This document shows positions 9,129-20,500 of a stretch of DNA of 64,000 nucleotides, in pieces. The notes beneath the pieces are model-generated. The model made no database searches. It was not told the DNA's origin and worked only from the letters and a program-made list of their open reading frames with translations. The DNA is from Clarireedia homoeocarpa (taxonomy: Eukaryota; Ascomycota; Leotiomycetes; Helotiales; Rutstroemiaceae), in contig LNKV01000028.1 of assembly GCA_001465935.1 (NCBI GenBank), positions 62,001 to 126,000 of the forward strand, in the 5' to 3' direction. The stretch's first letter is position 1, and the number at the start of each line of letters is the position of its first letter. The translations under genes and the position numbers were made by a program.

Positions 9129-11109
9129 GAGTCAACGAGATACCCCGTTGAATCTTCTGCTGTGCTTGGTTCGAAGCGGATTTTACTTCAGAGGAAGCCA
9201 CCTGTATAAACATGCGAGAAGTTGCTCCTCTGGAGAGCATGAAAAGAACGGCTATCGAGATAGGGAAGCCCAGTGACCTCCTATATGCCCATTCGACTTA
9301 TAGGATTTTGATATCTTTCGACGCATCGATACAATGACCGCTGTGACATAGACTCGGAGTCATCTCAGTTAGCCATACGGCCATTGTGCGATGATCAGTA
9401 TGGATACTTTAAGCAACATCGAGCAGTTGACGGAAATCAACATGAAAATCGCATATGACCTGTGGCGCATCGCGAATGTCTAAACAAAGATGATCTAATT
9501 CTTGGATACAGGCCGACTCCAGTTTTGATGGACTGGATTACCGCGGCAGCCATTGTAACGGCCTTGGTCATCGCGCGCAGCCTAGCAGACGAGCAGCTAC
9601 GAAAGGCCATGAGATGATGGATAAGAGGACCCAAAGTCGAGAAATTTCGCACCTGAAACCCCAAGATCATTCCAATATGAGGAGGGAAAACTGACGTTGG
9701 CGGACTGTGACTGTAGTAGACGAATAGAAGAGGTGGGCGTGGTTTTCCAAAAGTGCCGTTGAAGAATTGCTTGGTGTTAGGCTCTCTCGGCCAGCCATCT
9801 GGTGAGAATTGCCCATGGTAAGGTTCTGGTTCGGTGCAGTCGCAGAACATACCGCGCTCCCTCGACTCGAGCGATTCAAGCTCTAGTATTAAGTACAGTA
9901 CTCGTACCAAGGATCGTAACATCGACCTCGCCGTGTTTCCCGTTGCGGAGAGAGCGCAAACCCTCGACAAGGATAAGGAAAAAACCGGGGTCCAAATAGG
10001 TGGGCCGACAAAACTTTGAACAAATTGAAGTCCAAGTTTTGAGACATGGTAGGCGAAGTTCTCTGCAGGTTTCATTGATATCGATCGCACGCAGTGGAAT
10101 GAATGGAGAAGAAAAACGCGAAAAACTTGAGGGATATGGAGTAGAGCTTGGGCGCACATGATACGTGTTGCTCTGAAAGGTCGGTCATCTGACTCTAGGG
10201 ATGGTACAAAGGTATTGGCGCATTTTGCATTTTATCCTGATTGCTGAATGCTGAATGCTGAATGCTGAATGCTGAACGCTGTTGGATCTCAAGTGTTTGA
10301 TGCTCCCGAAAACAACAGCATTATGCTCTGCTCTCTGTTTCGCCGTCTTGCGGTCCTCGGGTCGGCCGGGCTTGCTCTGGTAACTATTTGAAATGTTCTG
10401 CTGCGAGTTGGTCTACCCAGACACTACCGGTGTGTCTGCGATTTCCGACCACACGCGGCCAATGTAGCCTCAGATCAGAAGTGGGCAGCGTCGCACGGCG
10501 ACAGCGAACTGTTATCAGCATTGATTCATCAACACACCCGTATGAGTCTTACTTGGCTGGTATAGGTCTAACCTGCCGAGTATAAATGTCGGGATCAGCA
10601 GTGAAAATCATTAGTTCGAGTAGAGGGAATAAATTTGTAGAGGGAAAAGCGGTCGAAGATGATAGACAAAATTGGGTACGGCAGTCCTACAAGTACTAAG
10701 TTGACAGGTGAAAGCTTGATTCTTTGCTTCAATCCTTGGATACATTTCTCTCCAAGTACTTCAGTTCATCCATCGAGGATCAAAAAAACAATTGGGGGAA
10801 AACGGCCGATATTTCTTTTTCTCTTTTGGCCTTTTTGCGAGAACGCAGTGAATTTGGATTGTTTATGACTGCCACCCGCGTGGCCTCTAGCCTCTGTCCA
10901 ATTTCGCCGTCATGGAACCGACAGCAGCAATGCTGAACTCAAGGTCAACCACACTTTTACTTTTATTTTTCTCTTTTTCACCTTTTTAAGCGCGTTGCCG
11001 CAAAACTAGCCCATCAAGGTCATCAATGTTGATTTTTCCCAACAGCGATTTCATTCCTCAGATCTTTACAAATTTGAAGTGTCTGTATGCAAATATCTCA
11101 GTATCAGTC
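9129..11109. other. Gene-free region (right part of the 5-kb desert)
   Basis: The minus strand has a long open frame at 10159-9437 with competing frames 9879-9667 and 10157-9876. None resembles a known family, and no single spliced model is convincing. Given the ankyrin relic just below, part of it may be decayed coding sequence. A GCTGAAT array lies at 10243-10277. The last 100 bases are the T-rich upstream region of the next gene. Confidence 0.5.
10243..10277 (+). repeat. GCTGAAT heptamer array, five copies
   Basis: Four perfect 7-bp units and a fifth with one change (GCTGAAC). Confidence 0.88.
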
Positions 11110-12838
11110 ATGGCGACGACGAATCCGCCAACGGTGACAAAGTCGTCAAAACCGTCAAAACCGTCAAAACCGTCAAAGCCGTCAAATCCACCCACCAAGC
11201 TTCCAACTTCAACTTCGAAACGTACGTCTGCACCACCAGCCAGCCTTGTCTCGTCAATGGCTTCCACAACTCCTTCTCAGACGAAACGCACCTCGCTGCC
11301 GCCTCTTACTACTGGTCAACGTGCTGCGCAAGCTTCCAGACACGCGCAGTGCACTCATTTAACCACCACTCGTTTATATACCAAAGATTTTCGATGTGCA
11401 CTTTGCTATCGAGAAGGGTCATTTGGTTGGCTTTATCGGTGTACTCAAGATCGCGAGCTTATGTTGGATGAACATATGGAAAAGGGCTACCCTGTGAGTT
11501 TTGCTTCTTTCTTCAGAAGAACGCGAATGTCTGACTTGCCTCAGGAGCAGGAAAAATTAGATGAGCTTTGTGATATTTTTCCAACTCCTCCATCGCCTAG
11601 AAAGAGAAGTCCGTTGGCTCGTTCTTCAAAACTGAGTTTCCTGGATGAGATCAGTCCTGAAGAACTGAAGACTTATACTCCAGCGCAAATCCAATTGATA
11701 CTGAATCAGCGCAGTGAGGTAGGAACCTTCATTTCTTTGTGATTATATCTAAGCCAGTCCATGACTAATACTCAGAGCAGCTTCTTGAGATTCTTAACCC
11801 AGTTGCCGAACCCAGTGAGGTGAAACCACCCATCACTCTCCCAAGCAACAGTGTCCGCTTCTCCTTAAACCCGTTTGTCCGCAATTCTACCGCCCCTCTA
11901 TCGCCAGACACCGATCCGATTCCACCTCCGACTCCGCCAACAAACTACAAAAGTCGCAAATCACCTTCTCCTCGTAGCCCCTGGCTACCAGCCAAGGGTT
12001 TTGAATGTCAGTTCAAATGTTGCCATTCATGTCGACCCACTCTTCTTGATCGCAGCTACTTAAGTCTTAACGGCATCGTGAATGGGGATGTGCCAGCCAC
12101 AGCAATTACAGGCTTTAGCTTCAATCTACAGAAGTTCAGACCAGTTGCTAAAGCTAGCATTGTGTGTAATCTAGGCTACAGGCCAGTCCCTCTACCGAGA
12201 CCAGTCACAGTACGTTCACTTCCTTCCTTGCAGAGACAATGGACGAAAAAACTGATCTAAAACCATAGGAATCATCAACACAATCCCGAAGGGACGAACA
12301 GCCATTCCCTAGAAGACGCCTTAGGTTCGCATCCGCCGATATCCTTGGTCTTGGCATTCTCAGCAACGATACCCCTCTTATATCCACATCCGCCTCCTCA
12401 TCCTCCTCATCATCCTCTACCTCTCTTTCGAGTTCCATCTCTAGCTCCGCTGCATCTACGTCAACGCCTCCGAAGCAACCCGTAGCTGAAACCATCGCAG
12501 TCGTGGATTCCCAACCTGATAAGAAACTGCTTTCAGCCTCTCCCTCTCCCATCCTCCCCCACGCACCGAACCCTACTCCCTTACGTACACCATCCGACTC
12601 TCCATTGATGATATCATCATCCTTTAGGAACAACTCTTCTGCAATGACTCCGCTCCCAACGCAAAATCCCTCGGAAACATCACTTCTTGCAACTCCTCTT
12701 ACGCCAACGGGTATGGAGGGAAGTGAGTCAATTGGACAGTTTTTCGGCCCGCAGCCATTGGAGGTAGAAGATGGTGTGGCGGTTATGGAGGAAGGTGTTG
12801 AGTTGCACGTACCTGATGTGCTCATCACACAGTATTAG
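11110..12838 (+). CDS. Uncharacterised Cys-rich protein with two putative zinc-binding patches
   Basis: Four exons: 11110-11493, 11545-11718, 11781-12209 and 12269-12838, all phase 0, 518 aa. The N-terminus is Ser/Lys/Pro-rich, with five copies of a 9-bp unit (11146-11190) coding Ser-Lys-Pro. A compact block follows with HAQCTHLTTTRLYTKDFRC, then ALCYREGSFGWLYRCTQDRE, giving Cys/His spacing that could hold zinc. A second block has FECQFKCCHSCRPTLLDRSY and GIVNGDVPATAITGF. The C-terminal third is low complexity (a poly-Ser run near 12385-12420, then Pro/Ser). I recall this two-block architecture from unannotated mould proteins but know no function. The first intron is 51 nt, in frame and free of stops, so its retention would still give a full protein. 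The start was chosen as the ATG opening the Thr/Pro-rich leader. Confidence 0.7.
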
Positions 12839-14273
12839 AACGGGGGGGTGGATTTGAGCTGGATGGAGAAGATGGAAGAATCTTAGAAAGGAGGTCGATA
12901 CACAGCAGAGTTAGGGAGAAAAAGCAGAGGAAAGGGAGAAGTTGAGAAGATGAAATTCCCCCAAAAACAGAGATGACGGAAAAGTATCAAACGAAGAAAC
13001 CTGCCTCCACACAGCAATGATGGATGAACCCTCGCTCTTATCGCTGTTCCTTGGCTTTCCCATATATATACATACATAAGATACAACACGACATGACACG
13101 ACTAGACTGACCGACCGCCTCGATACATTTCCGTTTCTTTCCTCCCCCCACTTCCTATCACCGGCCAGCACACTACAACCCTGCGATACGATACCACAAA
13201 CCACGATATTACGAGTATACGATTCGATTCGATACAATACGACACGATACCCATGCACGACATTGGTCTTTATCTCTCTCTCCATTTGCTTAATTATGTA
13301 TTTGCATGTTTGCCCCAGATTATGGATAAGTTATTATGAATTGTAATACCTAGTTTTCTTTTTTGTTTTTTTTTTTTTTTTTTTTGCTTCTCTTATTGCA
13401 ACAACAGGATTAGATATGGCGAGGGAGGGGAGGAGAGGGTAGGGGCGAAGGTGGTGTTTGGGGCGGGGGGAAGTCTACTTCATGTACTTTTACTAACCTT
13501 CACGATGAAGATGAAACGGGATGAGAAGAAAGCTTGATTCAAGTTGCTACGCTACGATACGAGTAGATAAAACCAGTCCGATGCCAAGCTAGCAAAAGAA
13601 ACGTCTGCTTTCACGGATATGATGAAAGTTGATAAATGTGATTGTGATTGTAACTGTGTTTGCAATTCGGATAACGTAGGTATCTCCATAAACCGAGTAT
13701 ATATACATGATATCTAACCACCCCCCCTACCCCCCCAACCCCATACTCTAAAGGCAACCAACTTCCCCTCCCCCGCGCCGCCGTTTTTCCATACTGCTGC
13801 CACCGCGAATCTCAACCTCGTTACCCATCCCGTCGCCGCACGCAACAAACTCCCATACCCCGAACTACAGAAAAGGAGCAACAAAAATCAGATAGGTATT
13901 GGATTAGCATTTACATCATAAACTTCGTAAGACGTCGTGAAAACAGTAAAAAAAAAAAAAAAGAGAGAGAGAGAGAGAGAGAAATGAGGAATTCCCTTTT
14001 TCCCTTCTTTTTTTTTTCTTCCTTCTCCCTTTCCACCCGTTCATCTTCATCTTCATCTTCCCATCCCTCTCTAACATCATACACTCAGTCAGTCAGACAA
14101 ACATACCATTTTCCCTCAACCGGCTTATATATACTTAGTCTCCAACCCGGACTTATTGAAGATATCTCTCTTTCTCTTCCTCTGAACCGAAAAAAAAACA
14201 ACATTTAAACCCAAACCCCAAGACCTATTTCATTTTAACTCCAAACGCACCCTGCGAAACCATGCCTACCCAC
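12839..14273. other. Gene-free convergent spacer
   Basis: Lies between two genes that converge on it. It holds a 25-base poly-T run near 13360-13385, an A15 run with GA repeats at 13950-13982, and TATA-like TATATATACATA stretches near 13062 and 13698. Both ends probably contain 3' UTRs. No gene, RNA or mobile element was recognised. Confidence 0.6.
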
Positions 14274-15588
14274 CTACGCCCTCACAGCTCCCCCTTTCCC
14301 CTCCTTCCTCCTCGCCAACAAACTCTTGAACGCGCCCAAACACCTATCCAGCTCATCCTCCCCATGCGCACAAAACTTGTAACTCTTCTCCTCCCCAATC
14401 ATCTGCAAACAATGCGTCTTCGTCCTGCTCAGCGGATCGATCTCGACCACATTAATCACACTCTCAAATGGTAGAATCATTACCGGACTATATTCCGAAT
14501 CGTTTTTGTAGATTGAGACGGTCCTCGGCCGGAGAACCACCCACACGTCTTTCCATTGGCGGATCCCGTTTTTCGAGCGCAGGTACAGGAGATAGCCTTG
14601 CCAGATGACGCGCTCCGGGTCGTGCTCCAGTGGGATGCTCATTTGGGAGGCGTTGCGGGTGGACATGATGGCGCGGGAGGAGGCGGGTGGAGGGGCCTTG
14701 ACGTCGAGGGTTGGGGAGGCGCCGGGGAAGCGGGAGAGGTCGGTGTCGGAGAGGTCGGCGTCAGAGACGAATTCGTTTCCGGAGTAATCCATTGTATGGG
14801 AGGGACGGCGGCCCATGGGGGAGATGAGTCGCTGTCTATTTTGCTGCGTGCTGCTGCGGGAAAGTATCGGGTCGGCGGGTTCGGGGGAGCTGGAACCGAC
14901 ACGCTCGTCTTGCAGGAGTTGGGCTTGCTGGTGGGCCATGGATTGGTCGAAGCCGGCGTAGGTGCCGGTTATGTTGCCGCCGGGGGAGGCGAGGAGCATT
15001 TCTTCCTCTTCTTCTTCGATGCGCGCTTCTTTGCGGATGAGGTCGACCCACTGTTCGGCGTCGCCTTTGGTCGTCGCTTCGAGGTGGTAATTGCGGGAGG
15101 GGGAGAAGAGTCCGAATACGTTGCGACGCTTCTGCTTGGGGTCTTTGAGGAATGCTACAGCGGTGAGGTCGGCGAGGTGGATTTTATGACGCAGTTTATC
15201 TTCGTTTGCGTCTTTGTATATTGAGAGGTAGTTTGGTCGGAGAACTAAGAAGATGGGTTTCCAGGCCTGAGTAGATATGTTAGCATTTTGAATATGGGCG
15301 AAGAAGATGCAGATGTAATCCTACCTTGGTTTTGCGCGTCCGCTTCTGTACCCAACCACTTTTGAGCACACGGTCGAACTCAAAGCTGCCATTTTGATTT
15401 ACCGGAGAGAATGTATCCAGCGCAAGATGAGAGTTGCGAATGCGATTAGCTGAGAAACCTGGAGATAAGACTGCGGAAGCTGGAGCTGGGATATCTAGAG
15501 CTGGACTTCGTTCGGGGATCGGCTGAGGCTGAGTCTGGGGAAGTGTTGATGAAAGGTGCTGGACTTCCGCCATGTTGATGTAGGGCAT
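14274..15588 (-). CDS. Tandem pleckstrin-homology (PH) domain protein
   Basis: Two exons on the minus strand: 15588-15325 and 15266-14274, phase 0, 418 aa. The intron is 58 nt with a CTCAG acceptor. The first PH domain spans about residues 74-170: SGWVQKRTRKTKAWKPIFLVL, then LSIYKD, closing with the tryptophan helix DAEQWVDLIRKEA. The second spans about 308-408: WQGYLLYLRSKNGIRQWKDVWVVLR, SIYKND, and a C-terminal helix in which the usual Trp is replaced (DELDRCLGAFKSLL). The linker is Ser/Pro-rich. PH domains bind phosphoinositides or proteins at membranes. The two-PH layout with little else recalls yeast Opy1 (a PI4P 5-kinase partner), but orthology is inference. MPYIN and an in-frame MAEVQ five codons later are both possible starts. 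Confidence 0.85.
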
Positions 15589-16424
15589 TTAAGACTATCT
15601 TGTTGTTCGTTGTTCTTGCTGCGGTTGTTCTTGTTGTTGTTGCGATTATATGTAATGGCGGAGGAAGTAGTGGATTGCAGTAGAGGAAATGTCGTAGCAC
15701 AAGCTAGCTAGCTGTATGAAAGCTCGAGGCGCGTCTGTGTGACTTTTGTGTGGATTCTGGCAAGAGGGTCTAAGGAGGTCAACTCCCTAGTGCGATCGGA
15801 AAATTCCTGCTGGCGCTGGTGTAAAATGGTACTGGCGCTGGTATGCGTGTTGCAGATTTTCGAAGCTCGGCTCTTTTTCAGCCACCTCGATTTTCAGTGC
15901 TTGACTTTGTATGGGTGGGAAGTGGAGGTCAGGGCAGGGAGCAAGGCAAGCAAGCTGCAAGGTGATGAAGGATACAAAAGATGGTGGCCACCGCTCTCCA
16001 GACTTGTGAGGTTAGATTATTGTAGAGCATACACCATTGTGCACCGAAGAAGGACGATATGGAGTACGAGCGAGTCACGGCTTAACCAAAGGGAGGTTAT
16101 AAAGCATCATGGTTTGTTTTATCGTCCCAATCTGGATGGAATGTTGGCTCGTTTGCAGCTCGACAGTTTTATATTGTCGGCGGTCGGCTGTCGGTCATGA
16201 ACATCTGGACTCTGGACCTTTTGCAAATGATGGTGAAACTGACCATTGACAATAGATTCAAGGGGTTGAGCCCAGGTCGGTACTGCGTTGGTAGGGTGAG
16301 CGTCGGTCGTGCGCAGGTCATAATAAATGGGGAGCTCCGCGACACAGCGAATTGATTGGATGAAGATCTTCATTTGTTGATGTTTACAGTTTTACATAAC
16401 AGGGACGGCTGCGGACGCAAACAG

Positions 16425-16472
16425 GGGGAGAAGGGGAGAAGGGGAGAAGGGGAGAAGGGGAGAAGAGGAGAA
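16425..16472 (+). repeat. GGGGAGAA array with G-quadruplex potential
   Basis: Five perfect 8-bp units GGGGAGAA followed by one GAGGAGAA. The plus strand therefore has five G4 runs spaced by exactly four bases, which meets the usual G-quadruplex pattern. It is also an all-purine tract of about 50 bases that could form a triplex. Confidence 0.9.
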
Positions 16473-17004
16473 GGGAGAAATGGAGAAATGGATCTGGTCT
16501 GCAGACTCGCTGCATGCTCTGGCAACTCTGCAACGGGCCTTGACCTGGAGAATTCATGCACGTTTGGCACTTGGGCATGGCCGGCCAATGATTGGTTCAT
16601 TGGATATTGGATTGTGTTGTCGTCCATGAGTTCTTGTACAGTTCTTGTCTCCTGTGCTACCATTCTATCAAGTACGAGCGAGGTCAGATCTCAACATGTC
16701 CTTCTTCCCATCTAGAAAACTCGGAGATGATTCCTTTCTATTTATTACCTTCTCATCTACGGAGTATTGCCCGTCGGCGCTGCGAGACAAATACCATCAT
16801 CTGTCGTACGGTTACATACGGACTCGTTCCCAGTTCCTTAAATATCTTTGCTCCACCCATCGATCCGCTCCGGCATGGATTCAGTGAAGCTCCCGAGATG
16901 AAGGTCTATGAAGGTCTAAAACGCGAGACATCCTCATCACGGTCCCGACTTAAGCAGGCAGGTGCACGCGCGCTGCTATTTACAAGTGCCGTTTTTCATC
17001 GAAG

Positions 17005-17025
17005 CACGTGAAGTAACAGCACGTG
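17005..17025 (+). promoter_or_regulatory. Paired CACGTGAAGT E-box elements
   Basis: Two copies of GCACGTGAAGT have their CACGTG palindromes at 17005-17010 and 17020-17025, 15 bp apart start to start. CACGTG is the core site of bHLH factors (Cbf1, Pho4, SREBP class). The shared AAGT flank makes chance repetition less likely. They lie about 570 bp upstream of the EFL1 start, so the regulated gene is uncertain. Confidence 0.4.
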
Positions 17026-17390
17026 AAGTCGCTAAAAATATACCTCTACAGCAACAAGCTAACCTTAGCCTGCTTAGATAAGCATCATAGCTTGACGAGC
17101 TTGACGAGCGAGACCACCGAGACCACTAGTGGACATTGGCGGGGTTGTGACGCATTCTCCGCCATTGGGCCACGCCGCTTCAGGCCGAAAGGAATTATTT
17201 TGATTTTCTCTGTTATCGAGATAAGTCGTTGCTGAGGTGCTCACCATCCTTCCTTGTCCAAACTGAACTCACTCTACTGCTTGAGGATACACATCACCGT
17301 CTTGAACATTGGCCCAAGTCAATAGGCCATTTGGAATCCACTTTTCCTCATTATCCCCGCCGTTAACGATATACGAGTAGTTGAGTCACC

Positions 17391-17430
17391 ATCACTCATC
17401 CACACTCATCTGCACTCATCCGCACTCATC
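17391..17430 (-). promoter_or_regulatory. Four GATGAG (PAC-like) cores with 10-bp period upstream of EFL1
   Basis: Four 10-bp units ending ACTCATC place CTCATC at 17395, 17405, 17415 and 17425, i.e. GATGAG on the minus strand once per helical turn, 156-195 bp upstream of the EFL1 ATG. GATGAG is the core of the PAC element found before ribosome-biogenesis genes in yeasts and moulds, and EFL1 is such a gene. The full yeast GCGATGAG consensus is not present: the base pair before GATGAG is G followed directly by G, A or nothing consistent. The role is inference. Confidence 0.45.
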
Positions 17431-17585
17431 CTAGTTGTTAGTGCACAAAGAGGGGCCAAAAGACATCTATTCAAAGAGAGAGAAAGAGGCTTGTCCTCCT
17501 ACAAGCACATATCTTTCACCATTCATTTTTGTCACTACATTCTCCTTTTGATATCCTCATAGACCGAGAATCCTCATAGACCGAG

Positions 17586-20500
17586 ATGCCTGTTGTCAAT
17601 CCAGAAAAGCTTGTTGCTCTGCAACAGAATGCGCAAGATATTAGAAACGTGAGTAGTGGGTTGGCGGGGTAGTTTTCTTCTCAAACCTACGAACACTGAC
17701 ATATAAATTCAAGATCTGTATTCTAGCACATGTTGTAAGTATAACCTTCCGCTACCATCTCTGCCATCCTCGGTGCTGATGTTTCTTAGGATCATGGCAA
17801 AACTTCCCTCACAGATGCGCTCATCGCCACGAATGGCATTATATCACCGAAAATGGCCGGCAAAATACGCTATCTCGACTCACGGCCGGACGAACAAACG
17901 CGAGGCATCACTATGGAGTCGTCTGCTATCTCCTTGTTTTTCTCGATGCTTAGACGGAATGCGCCAGACGCTACTCCAGAACAAAAAGAATACTTAATTA
18001 ATCTGATAGACTCGCCAGGGCACATTGATTTCAGCAGTGAGGTATCAACCGCTTCACGTCTATGCGATGGTGCCGTTGTCTTAGTGGATGCTGTCGAAGG
18101 AGTCTGTAGTCAGACTGTCACTGTCCTTCGACAAACCTGGGTTGAGCACATGAAGCCTTTACTAGTGATCAACAAGATGGACAGGCTTATTACGGAACTA
18201 AAGATGACACCAGCGGAAGCATATACACATTTGAGTAAACTACTGGAGCAAGTGAACGCTGTTCTTGGAAGTTTCTTTCAGGGTGAAAGGATGGAGGAGG
18301 ATCTGAATTGGAGAGAACGCGTCGATGAGAGAATTGCTGCTTCTGCTGCAAGAGAACAAGAAAGAACAGAAAACGAAACTAATGGAGGCACATCCATTGA
18401 CACAGAGGCCCTGAATGAATTCCAAGAAAAGGATGATGAAGATATCTATTTTGCGCCAGAAAAGAACAATGTCATTTTTAGTAGTGCCATTGATGGGTGG
18501 GCGTTCACTGTACGACAATTCGCCAGTCTATACGAGAAGAAACTCGGCATCAAGAGAAGCGCAATGGAGAAAGTTCTTTGGGGAGACTTTTACTTAGATC
18601 CCAAGACCAAGAAAGTTCTTGGACCTAAACATTTGAAGGGTAGACATTTGAAGCCCTTGTTTGTGCAATTGGTTTTGGAACAAGTGTGGGCCGTCTATGC
18701 AGCAACAACAGGAGGTGATAAAGGAAAAGGGTGCGTGGATTTCCTTATTTTCTCAGATATACTCATGTATCTAATCCAAATCCAATTGTGTCTGATTCTA
18801 ATGAGAATCTTTATCTAGTGATCCTGCCATGACCGAAAAGATTACTAAATCCTTAAACATTACTTTACCACCACACATCACTCGATCCAAAGATCCACGA
18901 GCTATCCTCACAACATTATTCTCTGCTTGGCTCCCACTCTCCACAGCTCTGCTCGTCTCGGTCATCGAATCTCTACCATCGCCTCCTAGTGCTCAAGAAG
19001 GAAGACTGCCGGCCCTCATTGAGTCATCTCCTGGAGCAGCAGACGTCGATCCGGCAGTAAAAGAAGCTATGATTCACTTCAAGACCTCCAAAGAAGTCCC
19101 AGTCGTAGCATATGTTAGTAAGATGGTCTCTATACCAGAAAGCGAACTTCCGGAAAATAAGCGACGAAACGGCACATTGAGCCCTGAAGAAGCACGGGAA
19201 TTGGGCCGGAAGAAGAGAGCAGAAATAGCAAGGCAACAAGCTTTGGAGGCAAATGCAGGTTCTATTGATGGAATCTCAGATGCGTTGGGTGCAGTTGACC
19301 TTGAAGAATCTACAGAAGAGGAGAAGAAAGTCGACCCGGAACGTCTTATAGGATTCGCGCGCATTTACTCCGGTACATTATCAGTGGGAGATTCAGTCTA
19401 TGTCCTTCCCCCTAAGTTCTCTCCCTCAAATCCTCACAATCAATCCGAGCCAAAAAAGGTTACCGTCACTGCGTTGTACTTGCTCATGGGTCGTGGATTG
19501 GAGCCGCTTACTTCTGTCCCAGCCGGTGTCGTCTTTGGTATCGGTGGTCTCGAAGGTCACATCCTCAAGTCTGGAACCATTTGCAGCCAACTTGAAGGAG
19601 CAGTCAACCTGGCTGGTGTCAACATGGCTTCTCAGCCCATCGTTCGCGTTGCCCTTGAGCCTGCCTGGCCAGGAGATCTAGATAAGATGATTCGTGGTCT
19701 CAAATTACTTGTTCAAAGTGATCCATGCGCTGAGTACGAGCAGTTTTCAAGTGGAGAGCATGTCTTGCTGACAGCTGGTGAACTTCACTTGGAGAGATGT
19801 CTAACAGACCTTCGCGAAAGATTTGCTGGATGTGAAATCCAAGCAGGAGAACCAATTGTGCCATACCGAGAAACCATAGTCAGAGCAGAGGATATGAAAC
19901 CACCTGCAAACAAGGAGCTTGGTCGAGGTGGTGTGGTCTTGACTACTGCATCGAAACAAATCACTATTGGATTACGTGTACGACCACTCCCAGTCGAGGT
20001 AACCGAGTTCTTGGGCAAAAACTCAGGAGCAATCAAGCGATTGTATTCTGATCGTCAAGCGGAAGAGAAAAGCAAGAAAACTGAGGATTCTCCAGATTCG
20101 ACTGAGCAGGAAGAGGTTGACGAATTGGTTGGCGGCGAAAAAGTTCTGTCCCTAGCTGAATTCAAGAAACAACTCCAAGAAACATTTGAAGGAGTGAAGG
20201 GCCAACGAGATATCTGGACTTCTGCTGTAGATCAAATCACTGCGTTCGGTCCTCGACGAACGGGGCCAAATCTCCTAATAGATGCTACAAAAGATAACAT
20301 CCTAGGGAAACTGTAAGTGTCCCTTCTCTATAAAACCATAAAACACACCCACTAACAATCTCCCCCTAGCCTTCGCGAAGACACCACCGACTCAAATCAA
20401 CCCACCGCCATTGGCGAAACCCTCCAACCCCGCGACTTCGCCGATAAAATCAGCTACGCCTTCCAACTCGCCACTGCCCAAGGACCCCTATGCGCCGAAC

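Larger units (their letters stand above)
15589..17585. other. Long upstream region of the EFL1 gene
   Basis: Two kilobases between the divergently transcribed PH gene and EFL1. It contains a G-rich 8-bp array (16425-16472), paired E-boxes (17005-17025) and a phased CTCATC array (17391-17430), each listed separately. The open frames here are short and not conserved in style. Confidence 0.6.

Noticed and set aside
9437..10159. 240-codon minus-strand frame in the gene desert
   Set aside because: Competing frames overlap it, no motif is visible, and residue use is uneven; it may include decayed sequence but is not a supportable gene.
14556..15224. 222-codon Gly/Glu-rich frame opposite the PH-domain gene
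   Set aside because: Antisense shadow; the minus-strand frame has two PH domains and a valid intron.
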